This document shows positions 53,531 to 62,975 of a stretch of DNA of 64,000 nt, piece after piece (the stretch's first letter is position 1; each line of letters begins with the position of its first letter). The notes under the pieces were generated by a model that made no database searches, had not been told where the DNA came from, and saw nothing but the letters and a program-made list of their open reading frames with translations. This DNA comes from CTSOIL-112 sp049291875 (lineage in GTDB: Bacteria > Pseudomonadota > Gammaproteobacteria > Burkholderiales > Burkholderiaceae), in NCBI GenBank assembly GCA_049291875.1, contig JBATQE010000024.1, positions 67,430 to 131,429 of the forward strand, read 5' to 3'. The translations under genes were made by a program, and so were the position numbers.

Positions 53531-54730
53531 TCAATGATGCGATGGCAATAAACGCATCACACCATATCCGGCCAAAATCCCGATAAACAAGGCACCCGGG
53601 GCGCTGGCGCCCGTTAGCAATAACATGATGAGCAGTACGGCGATCGGTTTGCCCATTCCTGCCGTAGCAGCCGCAGTCATGCCCGCGATTAAGGCAACGG
53701 TTACTGGAGTGCTTGGCAAAAAAGCCACCGCGACGAGACTCAAAACCGCACCCGCAAACAACAGCGGGAAAATTTCACCACCGCGCCAACCACTACTGAG
53801 GCACAAAGCCAACGCCAGCGCCTTCAATAAGCCCAAACCGAGCAACGCCGGCCAACCGGCTTCCACTCCGTGCTCCAATAAATGCACCAACTCATGATGG
53901 CCGGAAAAACGCACCAACGGTACAAAAGTAGCCAATAGAGCAAACACCGCACTGCCCACCAAAGTCTGCACCTTTACCCCGCCCAATTGATTCAGTGCGC
54001 GGGTGATATACGGGCGACTGAGGCGCAACACGATGCCGGCACAAGCACCCAATAGGGCAGGAATAATGGCCCACAGCAGATCACTGCCATCTCGCGGTGC
54101 AATGTAGGCAGGCAAAGACAATTGGAGTTGCCCATTCGGAATGAGCCAGTGAGCCACCCATACAAAGCCGGCAAAACCAGCAACCGCGCCTAAAAATTTA
54201 AGCGCCAACGGTGTGGGTTCATCATCCATATTTTGGCTGGAGAGGTTGGACGTAGGCTCAGGCTCTATATAAACCGCTGCCGCCGGTGGTGCGCCGTATA
54301 AACCCGATAGCGCGGCGGCCGTTCCGGTGTCACCAATCAAGCGTGCTTCCGCCCGACTTCTGGCAATCAATAGCGCCACGACGGCGGATGCTTCGGAAAC
54401 CACAGCGACCAGACCGGCCTCCGGCCCCACGGCGCCACCAAAACCAACCGCGACAATCGCGGACAGCGCCAGAAACAAGGTACTGCGCTTTTTCAGATGC
54501 AATACATCGTGTGCCTGCGCCAATTGGGCATTTAAATCCACATCCTCGGTGACATTCCGAATCAGTGCAATCAAGACGCCACCCAGCATAATCACGACAG
54601 GGATATACCAGCGCGCATCGGATAGCGACTACACCCAGTGGTTGACCGTGTTCATACACCACAGCGTCACGGCCGCCAATGCGCCGGCCAAGGCACCATA
54701 AATAGCGGCAATAGCAGCAGAGCGCATCAT
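53531..54730 (-). pseudogene. ClC-family chloride channel/transporter gene interrupted by an amber codon
   Basis: The frame runs from ATG 54730 or 54727 to 53531 but has an in-frame TAG at 54629-54631. Translated through, it would encode ~399 residues: the N-terminal helix AAIAAIYGALAGALAAVTLW, then VNHWV-stop-SLSDARWYIPV, then an intact ClC body with FGGAVGPEAGLVAVVSEAS near residue 95, and a C-terminal pore region (TAAATAGMGKPIAVLL). The broken part lies only 33 codons in, and both sides are clearly one protein family. An ORF restart at 54595 would lose the first helix. Could be a young pseudogene, readthrough or a sequencing error. ClC exchangers support extreme acid resistance and ion homeostasis. 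Confidence 0.75.
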
Positions 54731-54842
54731 CACAGCCCTTTGTTCAGGCAAGACCAACCACAAGTGTGGGTCGGATCATAAGCTGTGTGCAATAAGTTTT
54801 TTGGCATAGGTTCGCTCCAATGGGTCAAAGGCGTCACAACCA

Positions 54843-55175
54843 TCATTCATTATCCTTATGTTGCTGGTGAATACTTTGTAACACGCTATCAGCCACGGCC
54901 GTCGCCGTTGCAAAAAACAGACCCAAACCACACAATACGTAACCAATGGTGAACAATTTTCCCAGCGTCGTATGCGGAGAAAAATCGCCATAGCCCACCG
55001 TAGCAATCGTGATCACAGAAAAATACACCGCATCAATCAGCTTCCACCCTTCCACCCACCAATAAAATACCGAAGCCACACCGATGAGTGTAAAGGTCAG
55101 CGCCAATAATATACGCACCTGAGGCGTGCGAAAAGCAATGGTCAGACCCGAGCTGAGTTGTCGCAAAGAATCCAT
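54843..55175 (-). CDS. Two-helix potassium channel protein
   Basis: A 110-residue membrane protein with two helices (~20-40 and ~73-93) around a pore loop. The selectivity filter is TVGYGDFSP, the K+ channel signature. There is no regulatory RCK domain. AAGGA precedes the ATG. Probably a homotetrameric K+ channel of the Ion_trans_2 family. The 112 bases before the ClC gene hold nothing recognised. Confidence 0.88.
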   Translation of the reverse strand: MDSLRQLSSGLTIAFRTPQVRILLALTFTLIGVASVFYWWVEGWKLIDAVYFSVITIATVGYGDFSPHTTLGKLFTIGYVLCGLGLFFATATAVADSVLQSIHQQHKDNE

Positions 55176-55235
55176 ATCAATATCCTTTATCTATTATTCA
55201 AACGATACCGATAAAAGACATCGTAATCAATAGAT

Positions 55236-55300
55236 ATGGGGCGCAATCGCAATAAGATATCCGATGAATACATCAGATATGCTCATCTTTCGCGCCCCAT
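55236..55300. repeat. Inverted repeat in the K+ channel - HdeD gap
   Basis: ATGGGGCGC (55236-55244) and GCGCCCCAT (55292-55300), perfect 9-bp arms around a 47-base centre that holds a further GATATC/GATAT pairing. It is 60 bases upstream of the K+ channel ATG. No supported gene lies in 55176-55444; a 98-codon plus-strand frame there overlaps hdeD and looks spurious. Confidence 0.45.
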
Positions 55301-55444
55301 ACCGAAAAAATGATCCTATGGTTTTTAACCCTGCCGTGCCTAATCGCTCATCAAAGGCTGTTCATCGTATTGGATACCATACCGATGATCCGGCTTATAC
55401 TTATAAATACTCAAGTTTAGGCAAGCGCATGGGTCAAATGATGC

Positions 55445-56017
55445 TCAGTCACCCAGTCGTTTCAGCTCAAACGCCGCCCAAATCAAGCTACAGCCGACAA
55501 AAAATGCCCAGAATACAAATACATACAACAAGGTCACTGCGGTCAAACTTGGATTCATAAACAGCAACACCCCACCCAATACATAGAGCAAGCCGATAAA
55601 AAAGCTGCCCCACGAACGGCTTCGATCGTCACTACCTTTGGCATAACGGCCAAAAAAGATCAAGATCAAACCGTTGACCAGCATGGATACCGCAAACAAT
55701 GCCACGATCAGATTTAAAGACACCATACTGGCCAGCGCAGGATGCATCAGCAGTAAAGCACCCGCAACCAAGCCGATGAGACCCGCTATAAACAACCATA
55801 CACGACTCTGTCCGGTACTGCCGGTAAAGGAGCGGACAATATTGAGTACACCGTCAAACATCCAGAACAAACCCAGCCAATAAGTCATCGCAACCAGAGT
55901 CTTCAGCGGCGTCGCCCACAAAGCAGCGGCCAATAGAAAAGCAGCAATACCTTGTATGAGTGGTATCCACCACCATTTGGATAATTCTTTTTTGAGTGCT
56001 TGTGTCGAATCAGTCAT
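55445..56017 (-). CDS. hdeD: HdeD-family membrane protein (DUF308)
   Basis: A 190-residue protein with six hydrophobic helices in three repeated pairs, the HdeD/DUF308 architecture (WWWIPLIQGIAAFLLAAALW, then FDGVLNIVRSFTG, then LYVLGGVLLFMNPSLTAV). HdeD contributes to acid resistance at high cell density in E. coli; the mechanism is unknown. I chose ATG 56017 because AGGAGA lies upstream; an extended frame to 56116 has no similarity. Divergent from a LysR regulator. Confidence 0.85.
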   Translation of the reverse strand: MTDSTQALKKELSKWWWIPLIQGIAAFLLAAALWATPLKTLVAMTYWLGLFWMFDGVLNIVRSFTGSTGQSRVWLFIAGLIGLVAGALLLMHPALASMVSLNLIVALFAVSMLVNGLILIFFGRYAKGSDDRSRSWGSFFIGLLYVLGGVLLFMNPSLTAVTLLYVFVFWAFFVGCSLIWAAFELKRLGD

Positions 56018-56161
56018 GAAAATCTCCTGTTCTATATTTTGAAATAAGTAATTGAACCATCCCGCCGCTCGAACATCCATGCAACGTTTCGCGACTTTAC
56101 CCACACATAAATACAAAGTAAAATGAATAATTATTAGAATTTTGATAAGCTATTGGTTATC

Positions 56162-57148
56162 ATGCTGACACAACGCCGCCTACAACATCTGCTGGTACTT
56201 GCCCAATACGCGCACTTTGGGCGGGCTGCCCAATCGTTGCATATTTCCCAACCGGCATTAACGAAAAGCATTCAATCACTCGAAGCCGAATTGGGCGTGA
56301 CTTTATTGGATCGACAGCGCGGTGCGGTTGCATTAACTGCGTTTGGTGAACTGGTGGTCAAACGAAGCAAATCTTGGCTAACGGCCGAAGACGATTTACG
56401 TCGAGAAATCGCCATGTTGGCGAGCAATCATATCGGATCGCTGCGCGTCGCCGTCGGCCCGTACCCCAGCGTGATTTCAGGCTTTGCCAGCGCGGCGCAG
56501 CTACTCGAAAAGCATCCAAGCATTCGCATGACGGTGCAAGAAGCAAGCTGGTTTGACATCATTCATCTGCTGAACGCGCAAACCATAGACCTCGGCATCA
56601 CCGAAATCAGCCGTTTGAACCAATACGATCATTTTGTGACTGAAACAGTGGGCCAGCATAACGGCTACTTTTTTTGCCGCGCCGGACATCCTTTGCTGAA
56701 CCATACCAGCATTTATATTGAGCAGTTGCTTGAGTTCCCTTGGGTTGCCCCTCGTCTGCCTACGCGAATCGCCAACAGACTACCCAAAGCGCTGGGTCAA
56801 GCAGGAGAAATTGATCCGGCAACCGGCGATTTGATCCCGAGAATCGAAATCAGCACCACATTCCAATCGATCAATTTTTTAAAAAGCACTGATGCCATTA
56901 CCTTATCCACGCTCACCGCTATGGAGCGAGAACTGCGCTCTGGTGACGTCGTCATCCTACCGCTAACAGATTTTCCCATCCAAACCAACTATGGTTTTGT
57001 TTATTTGGAAAACCGATCTTTGCCGCCGGCAGCCATCGCCTATATGCAAGAAGTGCGCGCAGTAGAAAACAGCATGCTACAACGCGAAGCAGAACTGGCC
57101 AAATTTTTAGGTCTGCCTTCAGCCTCGGCCAAAAAAGCGTCGGCGTAG
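56162..57148 (+). CDS. LysR-family transcriptional regulator
   Basis: A 328-residue LysR-type regulator. The N-terminal winged helix-turn-helix is typical (LVLAQYAHFGRAAQSLHISQ near residue 15, TKSIQSLEAELGVTLLDR near 35). The C-terminal part is a co-inducer-binding domain with the usual alpha/beta pattern. An in-frame TTG at 56153 is possible, but ATG 56162 is preferred; no strong ribosome binding site. Divergently placed from hdeD with a 144-bp shared control region, so hdeD is the likely target by analogy with other LysR pairs (inference). Confidence 0.88.
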   Translation: MLTQRRLQHLLVLAQYAHFGRAAQSLHISQPALTKSIQSLEAELGVTLLDRQRGAVALTAFGELVVKRSKSWLTAEDDLRREIAMLASNHIGSLRVAVGPYPSVISGFASAAQLLEKHPSIRMTVQEASWFDIIHLLNAQTIDLGITEISRLNQYDHFVTETVGQHNGYFFCRAGHPLLNHTSIYIEQLLEFPWVAPRLPTRIANRLPKALGQAGEIDPATGDLIPRIEISTTFQSINFLKSTDAITLSTLTAMERELRSGDVVILPLTDFPIQTNYGFVYLENRSLPPAAIAYMQEVRAVENSMLQREAELAKFLGLPSASAKKASA

Positions 57149-57279
57149 AACGCTCGAACCGAGGTTTATTTGTTTTGAAACGATTGCACGCGAAATGACC
57201 AAACAAAGCGACAACTCATCACACGCACACAGACAGCATCAATGACCGATCCCGTCATCTTGCACTCAGCGCTAATCTG

Positions 57280-57756
57280 TCACAAGCCCACCGCCACAGC
57301 TCCCACCATATACTGCCCCAATTCATACGCCTGCTGCACATACTCATCCGCCACAGCACTGCCGCGCACGATCAGTTCAGGCTGCGCCAGACGCATGCCG
57401 TAGCCGATCATAATCCGCGCGATGGCACTGACCGCACCGCGCCCATCGTTGTCACAGCTGATCATCAGGCCATAGCTGCGTCCGGCGGTTTGCTCGCGAA
57501 TCTGATTATAGCTGCGATCAAATACCGCCTTGACTTCGCCGGCCATGTAGCCGAAATTTTCCGGCGTGGCGATCAACCACGCCTCAGACTGAACGAGGTC
57601 ATCCAGCGTCACGTCACGCGCCATTTTAAATACGATGCGGATGCGTTCGTCTATTTCTAAAGTTTGGTTCAACGCACACGCGCCATCATGCGCCGCCTGC
57701 GCGAGACGCTCGTTATTTCCCGTCTGGCTGTGGTAAAAAATCAGCAGTTGTTTCAT
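57280..57756 (-). CDS. Flavodoxin-fold NAD(P)H-dependent oxidoreductase-like protein
   Basis: A 158-residue FMN-binding flavodoxin-like protein. The phosphate loop is FYHSQTGNNERLAQA at the N-terminus, the second FMN contact is IATPENFGYMAGEVKAVFD near residue 65. This pattern is that of flavodoxin/NAD(P)H dehydrogenase (quinone) family proteins; no electron partner is given. Convergent with the LysR gene; the 131-bp gap shows no clear terminator. It lies 10 bases after comEC. Confidence 0.8.
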   Translation of the reverse strand: MKQLLIFYHSQTGNNERLAQAAHDGACALNQTLEIDERIRIVFKMARDVTLDDLVQSEAWLIATPENFGYMAGEVKAVFDRSYNQIREQTAGRSYGLMISCDNDGRGAVSAIARIMIGYGMRLAQPELIVRGSAVADEYVQQAYELGQYMVGAVAVGL

Positions 57757-57766
57757 AGATGAGTCC

Positions 57767-60283
57767 TTATGGCCCCAGCGTGGTCACCCATGCGTGTTGC
57801 GTATCAGTCCGCCAAATCTGTGCGCCCGCCGCACGATAGCGCTCAAGCACCGTTTCACGCGGATGCGCAAAGGCATTATACCGCCCTGCTTGCGCCACAG
57901 CGATTTTAGGGGTAACGGCGGCGATCAGCGGCGCACTGGAGCTGCCGTCACTGCCGTGGTGCGGCATGATGAGAATGTCACTGCGCAACGGCACGCCGCT
58001 GGCGGAATGCGTGCGCAGTGCCATTTGCGCGGATGATGACGCTTGAGGTGTCGGGTCAACCACCATCTTAGCCTCCGCCAGCATGTCCATATCACCGGTG
58101 AGCAGTATGCTACTCATGCCATTGTCATTCGGCTGATGAACTGAAAATCGCAGCACGCAGCTTTTTTGATTATCCGAGGCACGCGCATCATTCAGCGTCG
58201 AGGATTCGGGTGAGAACACGGCCATCGTCACGCCGTCGATCTGCTGTGTTTGCCCTGCCAAACACAACTCATGCGGTATATCTGCTACGCCCAATTCGCG
58301 CAATTGCGCTTCATTGAGCGAAGTCAAAATTCGTTTGACCGGCAACACACCGGCGATACTGTCTGCGCCACCCGTATGATCGCGGTCATTGTGCGACAGC
58401 ACCAGCGTATCAATCTCGCGCACGCCGATGTAGCGCAAATGCGGCACGATCACGCGCGCACCCGCATCGGCATCGCTGCTGTATTGCGGCCCCGCGTCGT
58501 ATAGCCAGTTTTGCTGCGCGGTTTGCAACAGCACCGCCGAACCCTGCCCCACATCCATAACGGTGATGCGCAATTGCCCCTCGCTAATGATCGGATAACT
58601 CGGCGGAATCGACAGCAGCCCAACCATCGCCAGCACGCTGAACGCTACCGCAGCGCCATAGCGTTTGAACAACACCCGTCCCCAACCATGCCACAACATG
58701 CGCACCGCCGCGACCAAAGCCAAAGACAGCACAAACACCGCCACCACCTGCCACCACTCGATGCGCCCCGCCCAATAATATTGCCGCGCCAGCGGCGCAA
58801 TCGCCTGCAAGCCGTGCAAAATCCACAGCAAAACCTGATTCATCCAGATAATCGGCGCACTCCAGCCAAACAGCACCAAAGCACCGACACTCAAAAATAA
58901 CGGCAACAGCAACAACGACACCAGCGGAATCGCGATGAAATTCACCCATACGCCGAACAACGAAGTTTGCCGAAAAAACAGCAGCGTCATCGGTAACAGC
59001 GACAACGAGATACCCAATTGTGCGCCCGCCAAGCCGATCGACCAGCGTGCGAACAAAACACCTTTGGATCTCTCCTCCTCATCTGACGGCTTAGGCACAT
59101 CAAGCGAATCAAACGCCACGATCAGCCACGCAACCGCACCGTAGGACAGCCAAAATCCGACCGACAACACCGCAAACGGATCAACGGCCAGCACCCACAG
59201 CACGCTCAGCGCCAACACCCGTAAGCCCGAATGCGCCACGCCCAAGCGCGATAAAAACAACCACAGCGCGAGCATCCACACCGTACGCTGCGCAGGCAAA
59301 CCCCAGCCCGAAACCAGCGCATACAACAGCGCACCGATCAACCCGACCCACTGCGCCACATGCATCGCCGGAATGCGCTCGGTCAGATACACGCTGCGCC
59401 GCCAGAGGCGTTGCGCCAACCACGCCAAAATCCCCGCGAGCAAAGTCACATGCAGCCCCGAAATACTGACCAAATGCGTCACGCCCGTATCTTGAAACAA
59501 CTGCCACTGTTGGGCGGAGACCGACGCCTGATCACCCAGCGCAAGGGCTTTGAGCAAGCCCACCGCCTCGGTGGAAACCGCGCCCGCCAAAGCCAGATCA
59601 ATCGTTCGCAGGGCATCAAAACGCCAATTTTCAATGGCCGCACGCACGCCATACCGCGTGCTTAATAATGTCGGCAAATTTTCAGCCGGCGTATCCTTAT
59701 ACACCCGCACATACGCCAGCGCCTCGACGTCATTCGCCAGCCAATAGCGCGTTTGATCAAACACCCCCGCGTTGCGCGTTGCGTGCGGTGTGCGCACATG
59801 CACAGGCAAATGCCACGCCTGCCCAACGCGAATCGCCGCAATCCCACCCGCAGGCAAATCATCCTCCGCCCACGAGAGCGACATCTGCGCGGGCATATTC
59901 GGCAGGCGCTCGCGTTGCGCCGCCGTTGGCTGTACCAACATGCGCCAGCCATAATCCGTGCGCGTCGGCATCGCAGCAATGTGTAACTCCATCATCTGCA
60001 CCGTGCGATTCCACTCATCGGGAATCACACTCGAGCTACGCTCAGCCCAGCGCACATTCGTCCATGCGAACATCAGCGCAGCGAACAACGCCACGCCAAT
60101 CAACTCATAGACCCACCACTTTTTAAAGGAAAAATAACGACGGAGAACCCGCCATAAGAGAACAGCAACAGCGCCAACAGCCAAGCCACCCACGCCCACC
60201 CATGGACGCTCCAGCACAAACACCCCCGTCACCACGCACAATGCCACCACCGCATAAACCAGCGCACGCCACGGCCAACGCAT
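57767..60283 (-). CDS. comEC: DNA internalisation competence protein ComEC
   Basis: Inner-membrane channel that translocates single-stranded DNA during natural transformation, 838 residues. N-terminal helices and a DUF4131-type segment, then the multi-helix competence domain (GDQASVSAQQWQLFQDTGVTHLVSISGLH near residue 270 in two parts), and a C-terminal metallo-beta-lactamase domain with VLSHNDRDHTGG (the HxDxDH metal site) and MPHHGSDGSSS. Likely degrades the non-transforming strand. ATG 60283 follows the tatD stop by 2 bases, which decides the start over a frame reaching 60343. Confidence 0.94.
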   Translation of the reverse strand: MRWPWRALVYAVVALCVVTGVFVLERPWVGVGGLAVGAVAVLLWRVLRRYFSFKKWWVYELIGVALFAALMFAWTNVRWAERSSSVIPDEWNRTVQMMELHIAAMPTRTDYGWRMLVQPTAAQRERLPNMPAQMSLSWAEDDLPAGGIAAIRVGQAWHLPVHVRTPHATRNAGVFDQTRYWLANDVEALAYVRVYKDTPAENLPTLLSTRYGVRAAIENWRFDALRTIDLALAGAVSTEAVGLLKALALGDQASVSAQQWQLFQDTGVTHLVSISGLHVTLLAGILAWLAQRLWRRSVYLTERIPAMHVAQWVGLIGALLYALVSGWGLPAQRTVWMLALWLFLSRLGVAHSGLRVLALSVLWVLAVDPFAVLSVGFWLSYGAVAWLIVAFDSLDVPKPSDEEERSKGVLFARWSIGLAGAQLGISLSLLPMTLLFFRQTSLFGVWVNFIAIPLVSLLLLPLFLSVGALVLFGWSAPIIWMNQVLLWILHGLQAIAPLARQYYWAGRIEWWQVVAVFVLSLALVAAVRMLWHGWGRVLFKRYGAAVAFSVLAMVGLLSIPPSYPIISEGQLRITVMDVGQGSAVLLQTAQQNWLYDAGPQYSSDADAGARVIVPHLRYIGVREIDTLVLSHNDRDHTGGADSIAGVLPVKRILTSLNEAQLRELGVADIPHELCLAGQTQQIDGVTMAVFSPESSTLNDARASDNQKSCVLRFSVHQPNDNGMSSILLTGDMDMLAEAKMVVDPTPQASSSAQMALRTHSASGVPLRSDILIMPHHGSDGSSSAPLIAAVTPKIAVAQAGRYNAFAHPRETVLERYRAAGAQIWRTDTQHAWVTTLGP

Positions 60284-60285
60284 GG

Positions 60286-61098
60286 TCACACCTCGGGCAA
60301 AATCGCATGCAAACGCGGCATCGCGTTCAACGTATTGCGCCACAAAGCCACGGACAAATCCACCTCAGAAATACCGCGCACCTGTGCCAACACCTGCGCA
60401 ATCCGTGGCAAATGATACGAATAATTCGCCTCGCCTGCGCTTAACCAACTCGGCGGGATGTCCGGCGCATCGGTTTCAATCACAATGGATTCCAAAGGCA
60501 GGCGCGCGGCCAATCGACGAATCTGCCGCGATCGCTCATACGTCAGCGTTCCGCCAAATCCCAGATGTAAACCCATTTTCACAAACACATCCGCCTGCAC
60601 ATCACTGCCATTAAATGCATGAGCAATGCCATTTTTGATACCCAACTCACGCAAATATTTCCCCACCGGATCAACCGCACGGCGCACATGCAACAACACC
60701 GGCAAATCAAACTCACGCGCCAGTTTCAACTGCTCGCGCAAAAACCATACTTGCGTATCCCAGTCCAAATCCGCGACAAAACCATCCAGCCCAATCTCAC
60801 CGAGCGCCACAAAACGCTCATCCGGCAGAGCAGATTCAATCGCCGCGCGCAAAGCCGCAATCGCCGTCTCACGCGGCATCTCTCGCACCACCGTCATCAC
60901 ATACATCGGATGAATCCCCAATGCGTAAAAACTCCCCTCATGCGCGTGCGCCACTTCGCGCACGGTGGCGAAATTAAACGGCGCCACCGCCGGAATCACC
61001 TGCGCCACCACACCCCGCTCACGCGCACGCAACCAATCCCGCGAGCGGCTCACCTCAAACTCAGGCGCATCAAAATGCGTGTGCGTATCAATCCACAT
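60286..61098 (-). CDS. tatD: TatD-family metal-dependent DNase
   Basis: A 270-residue TIM-barrel hydrolase. Metal ligands are seen in DTHTHFDAPEF at the N-terminus (HxH), LGEIGLD near residue 105 (Glu), LHVRRAVDP and IAHAFNGSD (His), and IETDAPDIPP (Asp). Family members are 3'-5' DNases that act in DNA repair or turnover. It lies immediately before comEC on the same strand, possibly a functional link to DNA uptake. Confidence 0.9.
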   Translation of the reverse strand: MWIDTHTHFDAPEFEVSRSRDWLRARERGVVAQVIPAVAPFNFATVREVAHAHEGSFYALGIHPMYVMTVVREMPRETAIAALRAAIESALPDERFVALGEIGLDGFVADLDWDTQVWFLREQLKLAREFDLPVLLHVRRAVDPVGKYLRELGIKNGIAHAFNGSDVQADVFVKMGLHLGFGGTLTYERSRQIRRLAARLPLESIVIETDAPDIPPSWLSAGEANYSYHLPRIAQVLAQVRGISEVDLSVALWRNTLNAMPRLHAILPEV

Positions 61099-61160
61099 GA
61101 TTCAATCGGTAAAAACAGTCAGAAATAAAGAGGCTCTGATAGTACACCAAAGCCCCCGAT

Positions 61161-62342
61161 TCAGTGCACCACTTTTCGCCGTAAATATTCCACCATCGTC
61201 ACCATCCACAGCAAAATCACCGCCAAAAATACCGGCAACCACGCATAGCCGAGTTGCGTGGCGAGCCAGCCAAACAACGGCGGCGCAAAAGTCGTCCCTA
61301 CATACGCGCTCGCCATCTGCACCCCCATCACCGACTGCGAATGCTGTTTGCCAAAATTGCTGGGCGTCTCATACAACAAACTGGGGAAAATCGGAGCACA
61401 GCCCAAGCCCACCAAAAAGAACCCCAGATAAAACAACGGCAAACCCGACACCAGCATCAAAGCCACACCCAGCGCAATCAAACCCTGACCCAGACGAATC
61501 ATCCGCCGCGTTGACCAATACATCATCAAAAAACCCGACAAAAAGCGGCCAAAGGTAATACCGAAGTAATACACCGCCACCCAACGCGCCGCCGCCTCCG
61601 GCGAAATCTGCTTGACCAAAACCAAATAACTGCCGCCCCACAACCCCAAACTCGCCTCAATCGAGCAATAGCAAAAAAACGCCGCCAAAACCGGCTTGAC
61701 CCCATTCAATCGCACAATTTGCCGAATCGACAACGCACCACCAGCGCCGTGCGACGCCCCCGCCAAACCACCGGACGCGGTATGGTGCACCGCCGCCTTT
61801 TGCCACAAGGGCAGAGAAACCAACAACACCACGACCAAAGCCAATTGCAGCAAACCAATCACCCAATAACCCAAATGCCAAGAATCATGACGAGACAAAC
61901 CCCACGCCATCACCATCGGCCCGATGGTCGCGCCCACGCCCCAAAAACAATGCAACCAGCTCATATGCTTGGCCGCATAATGGTTCGCCACATAATTATT
62001 CAACGCTGCATCGACCGAACCCGCGCCCAAACCCAGCGGTATCGCCAGCACGCACAACAAGGCAAAATGATGCGACAGCGCAAAACCCAACAACGCCAAA
62101 GCCGTCATCAACACACTGACCAAAGTGATTCGCCCCACGCCGAACCGACGAATCAGCCGATCACTCAGCACGCTGGAGACAATCGTCCCAGCGGCAACGA
62201 TCATCGAAATCACCCCCGCCCACGAAATCGGCACACCCAAGCCAACGTACATCGACGGCCATGCCGCGCCGATCACCGAATCCGGCAAACCCAAGCTGAT
62301 AAAAGCCACATAAATAATGAGCAACAAAATACTGGAAATCAT
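61161..62342 (-). CDS. MFS transporter
   Basis: A 393-residue membrane protein with about 12 helices. The N-terminal YVAFISLGLPDSVIGAAWPS is typical of a FucP/YfkF-like branch of uncharacterised or sugar-type MFS carriers. The loop motif SDRLIRRFGVGRI follows helix 2. Substrate unknown. The 62-bp gap to tatD and 230-bp gap to the toxin-antitoxin pair contain no further gene that I recognise. Confidence 0.82.
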   Translation of the reverse strand: MISSILLLIIYVAFISLGLPDSVIGAAWPSMYVGLGVPISWAGVISMIVAAGTIVSSVLSDRLIRRFGVGRITLVSVLMTALALLGFALSHHFALLCVLAIPLGLGAGSVDAALNNYVANHYAAKHMSWLHCFWGVGATIGPMVMAWGLSRHDSWHLGYWVIGLLQLALVVVLLVSLPLWQKAAVHHTASGGLAGASHGAGGALSIRQIVRLNGVKPVLAAFFCYCSIEASLGLWGGSYLVLVKQISPEAAARWVAVYYFGITFGRFLSGFLMMYWSTRRMIRLGQGLIALGVALMLVSGLPLFYLGFFLVGLGCAPIFPSLLYETPSNFGKQHSQSVMGVQMASAYVGTTFAPPLFGWLATQLGYAWLPVFLAVILLWMVTMVEYLRRKVVH

Positions 62343-62505
62343 GGTTCATGCTTTCTAAAAACCACCGAAATAAAGCCATCGGGCTGCACCGCCAAGGCAT
62401 TGACCAATCCCCGATCATTCAATCAACAGCCATAAAATACAGCAAAAACAGCCCATTGGCCATTCAAACCAACCGAATTAGCCGCGAAGCAAAATCAATC
62501 ATATT

Positions 62506-62547
62506 ATTAAAACGTTTTTTGTTTTAATAGAAACAATATGCTATAAT
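62506..62547 (+). promoter_or_regulatory. Promoter and candidate operator of the Xre-RES pair
   Basis: -35 TTGTTT (62519-62524), 17-base spacer, extended -10 TGCTATAAT (62539-62547). The inverted repeat ATTAAAAC (62506-62513) / GTTTTAAT (62521-62528) overlaps the -35, a sensible site for autorepression by the Xre antitoxin. GAGGAG follows as ribosome binding site near 62561. Confidence 0.7.
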
Positions 62548-62572
62548 CCACGCAAACGATGAGGAGTTAATC

Positions 62573-62974
62573 ATGACCGCCATTCCTAAAACCTTAGCCC
62601 AAACCGATATGACCGATGACAAAGGCGCTTTGGCCAAAATGGTGATGAAGCTGCTGGAACATTGGCAACTATCCACCGAAGATCAAGCCGCCCTGCTCGG
62701 ACTGGCCAACACCAACCGCGCCGCGCTCACACGCTACCGCAAAGGCGAAGCCATCGGCACCAGCCGCGATCAGTACGAGCGCGTCGGCCATCTACTCGGC
62801 ATCCATAAAAACCTGCGCCTGCTGTTCCCGCACAACCGCGATCTGGTCTACGCCTGGATGAGCACGCGCAACCGCGCGTTTGACAACCGCACGCCGGTCG
62901 AAGTCATTCGCGAATGGGGCTTTGCCGGATTACTGATGGTACGCGCCTATCTCGAACGCACCCGAGGCGTGTGA
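62573..62974 (+). CDS. Xre/MbcA/ParS-type antitoxin
   Basis: A 133-residue antitoxin with the DUF2384-type toxin-binding domain at the C-terminus (TRNRAFDNRTPVEVIREWGFAG near residue 98, then a Leu-rich helix ending YLERTRG). The N-terminal part has the Xre-like helix-turn-helix (STEDQAALLGLANTNRAALTRY near residue 34). It is expected to bind the RES toxin and repress its own promoter. The stop is one base before the toxin's ATG. Confidence 0.85.
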   Translation: MTAIPKTLAQTDMTDDKGALAKMVMKLLEHWQLSTEDQAALLGLANTNRAALTRYRKGEAIGTSRDQYERVGHLLGIHKNLRLLFPHNRDLVYAWMSTRNRAFDNRTPVEVIREWGFAGLLMVRAYLERTRGV

Positions 62975-62975
62975 T

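Noticed and set aside
53531..54595. Intact ClC gene starting at 54595
   Set aside because: The start would delete the first helix, and the sequence upstream of the TAG is clearly ClC-like in the same frame.
55264..55560. 98-codon plus-strand open frame
   Set aside because: Its second half is antisense to hdeD, no ribosome binding site and no recognisable domain.
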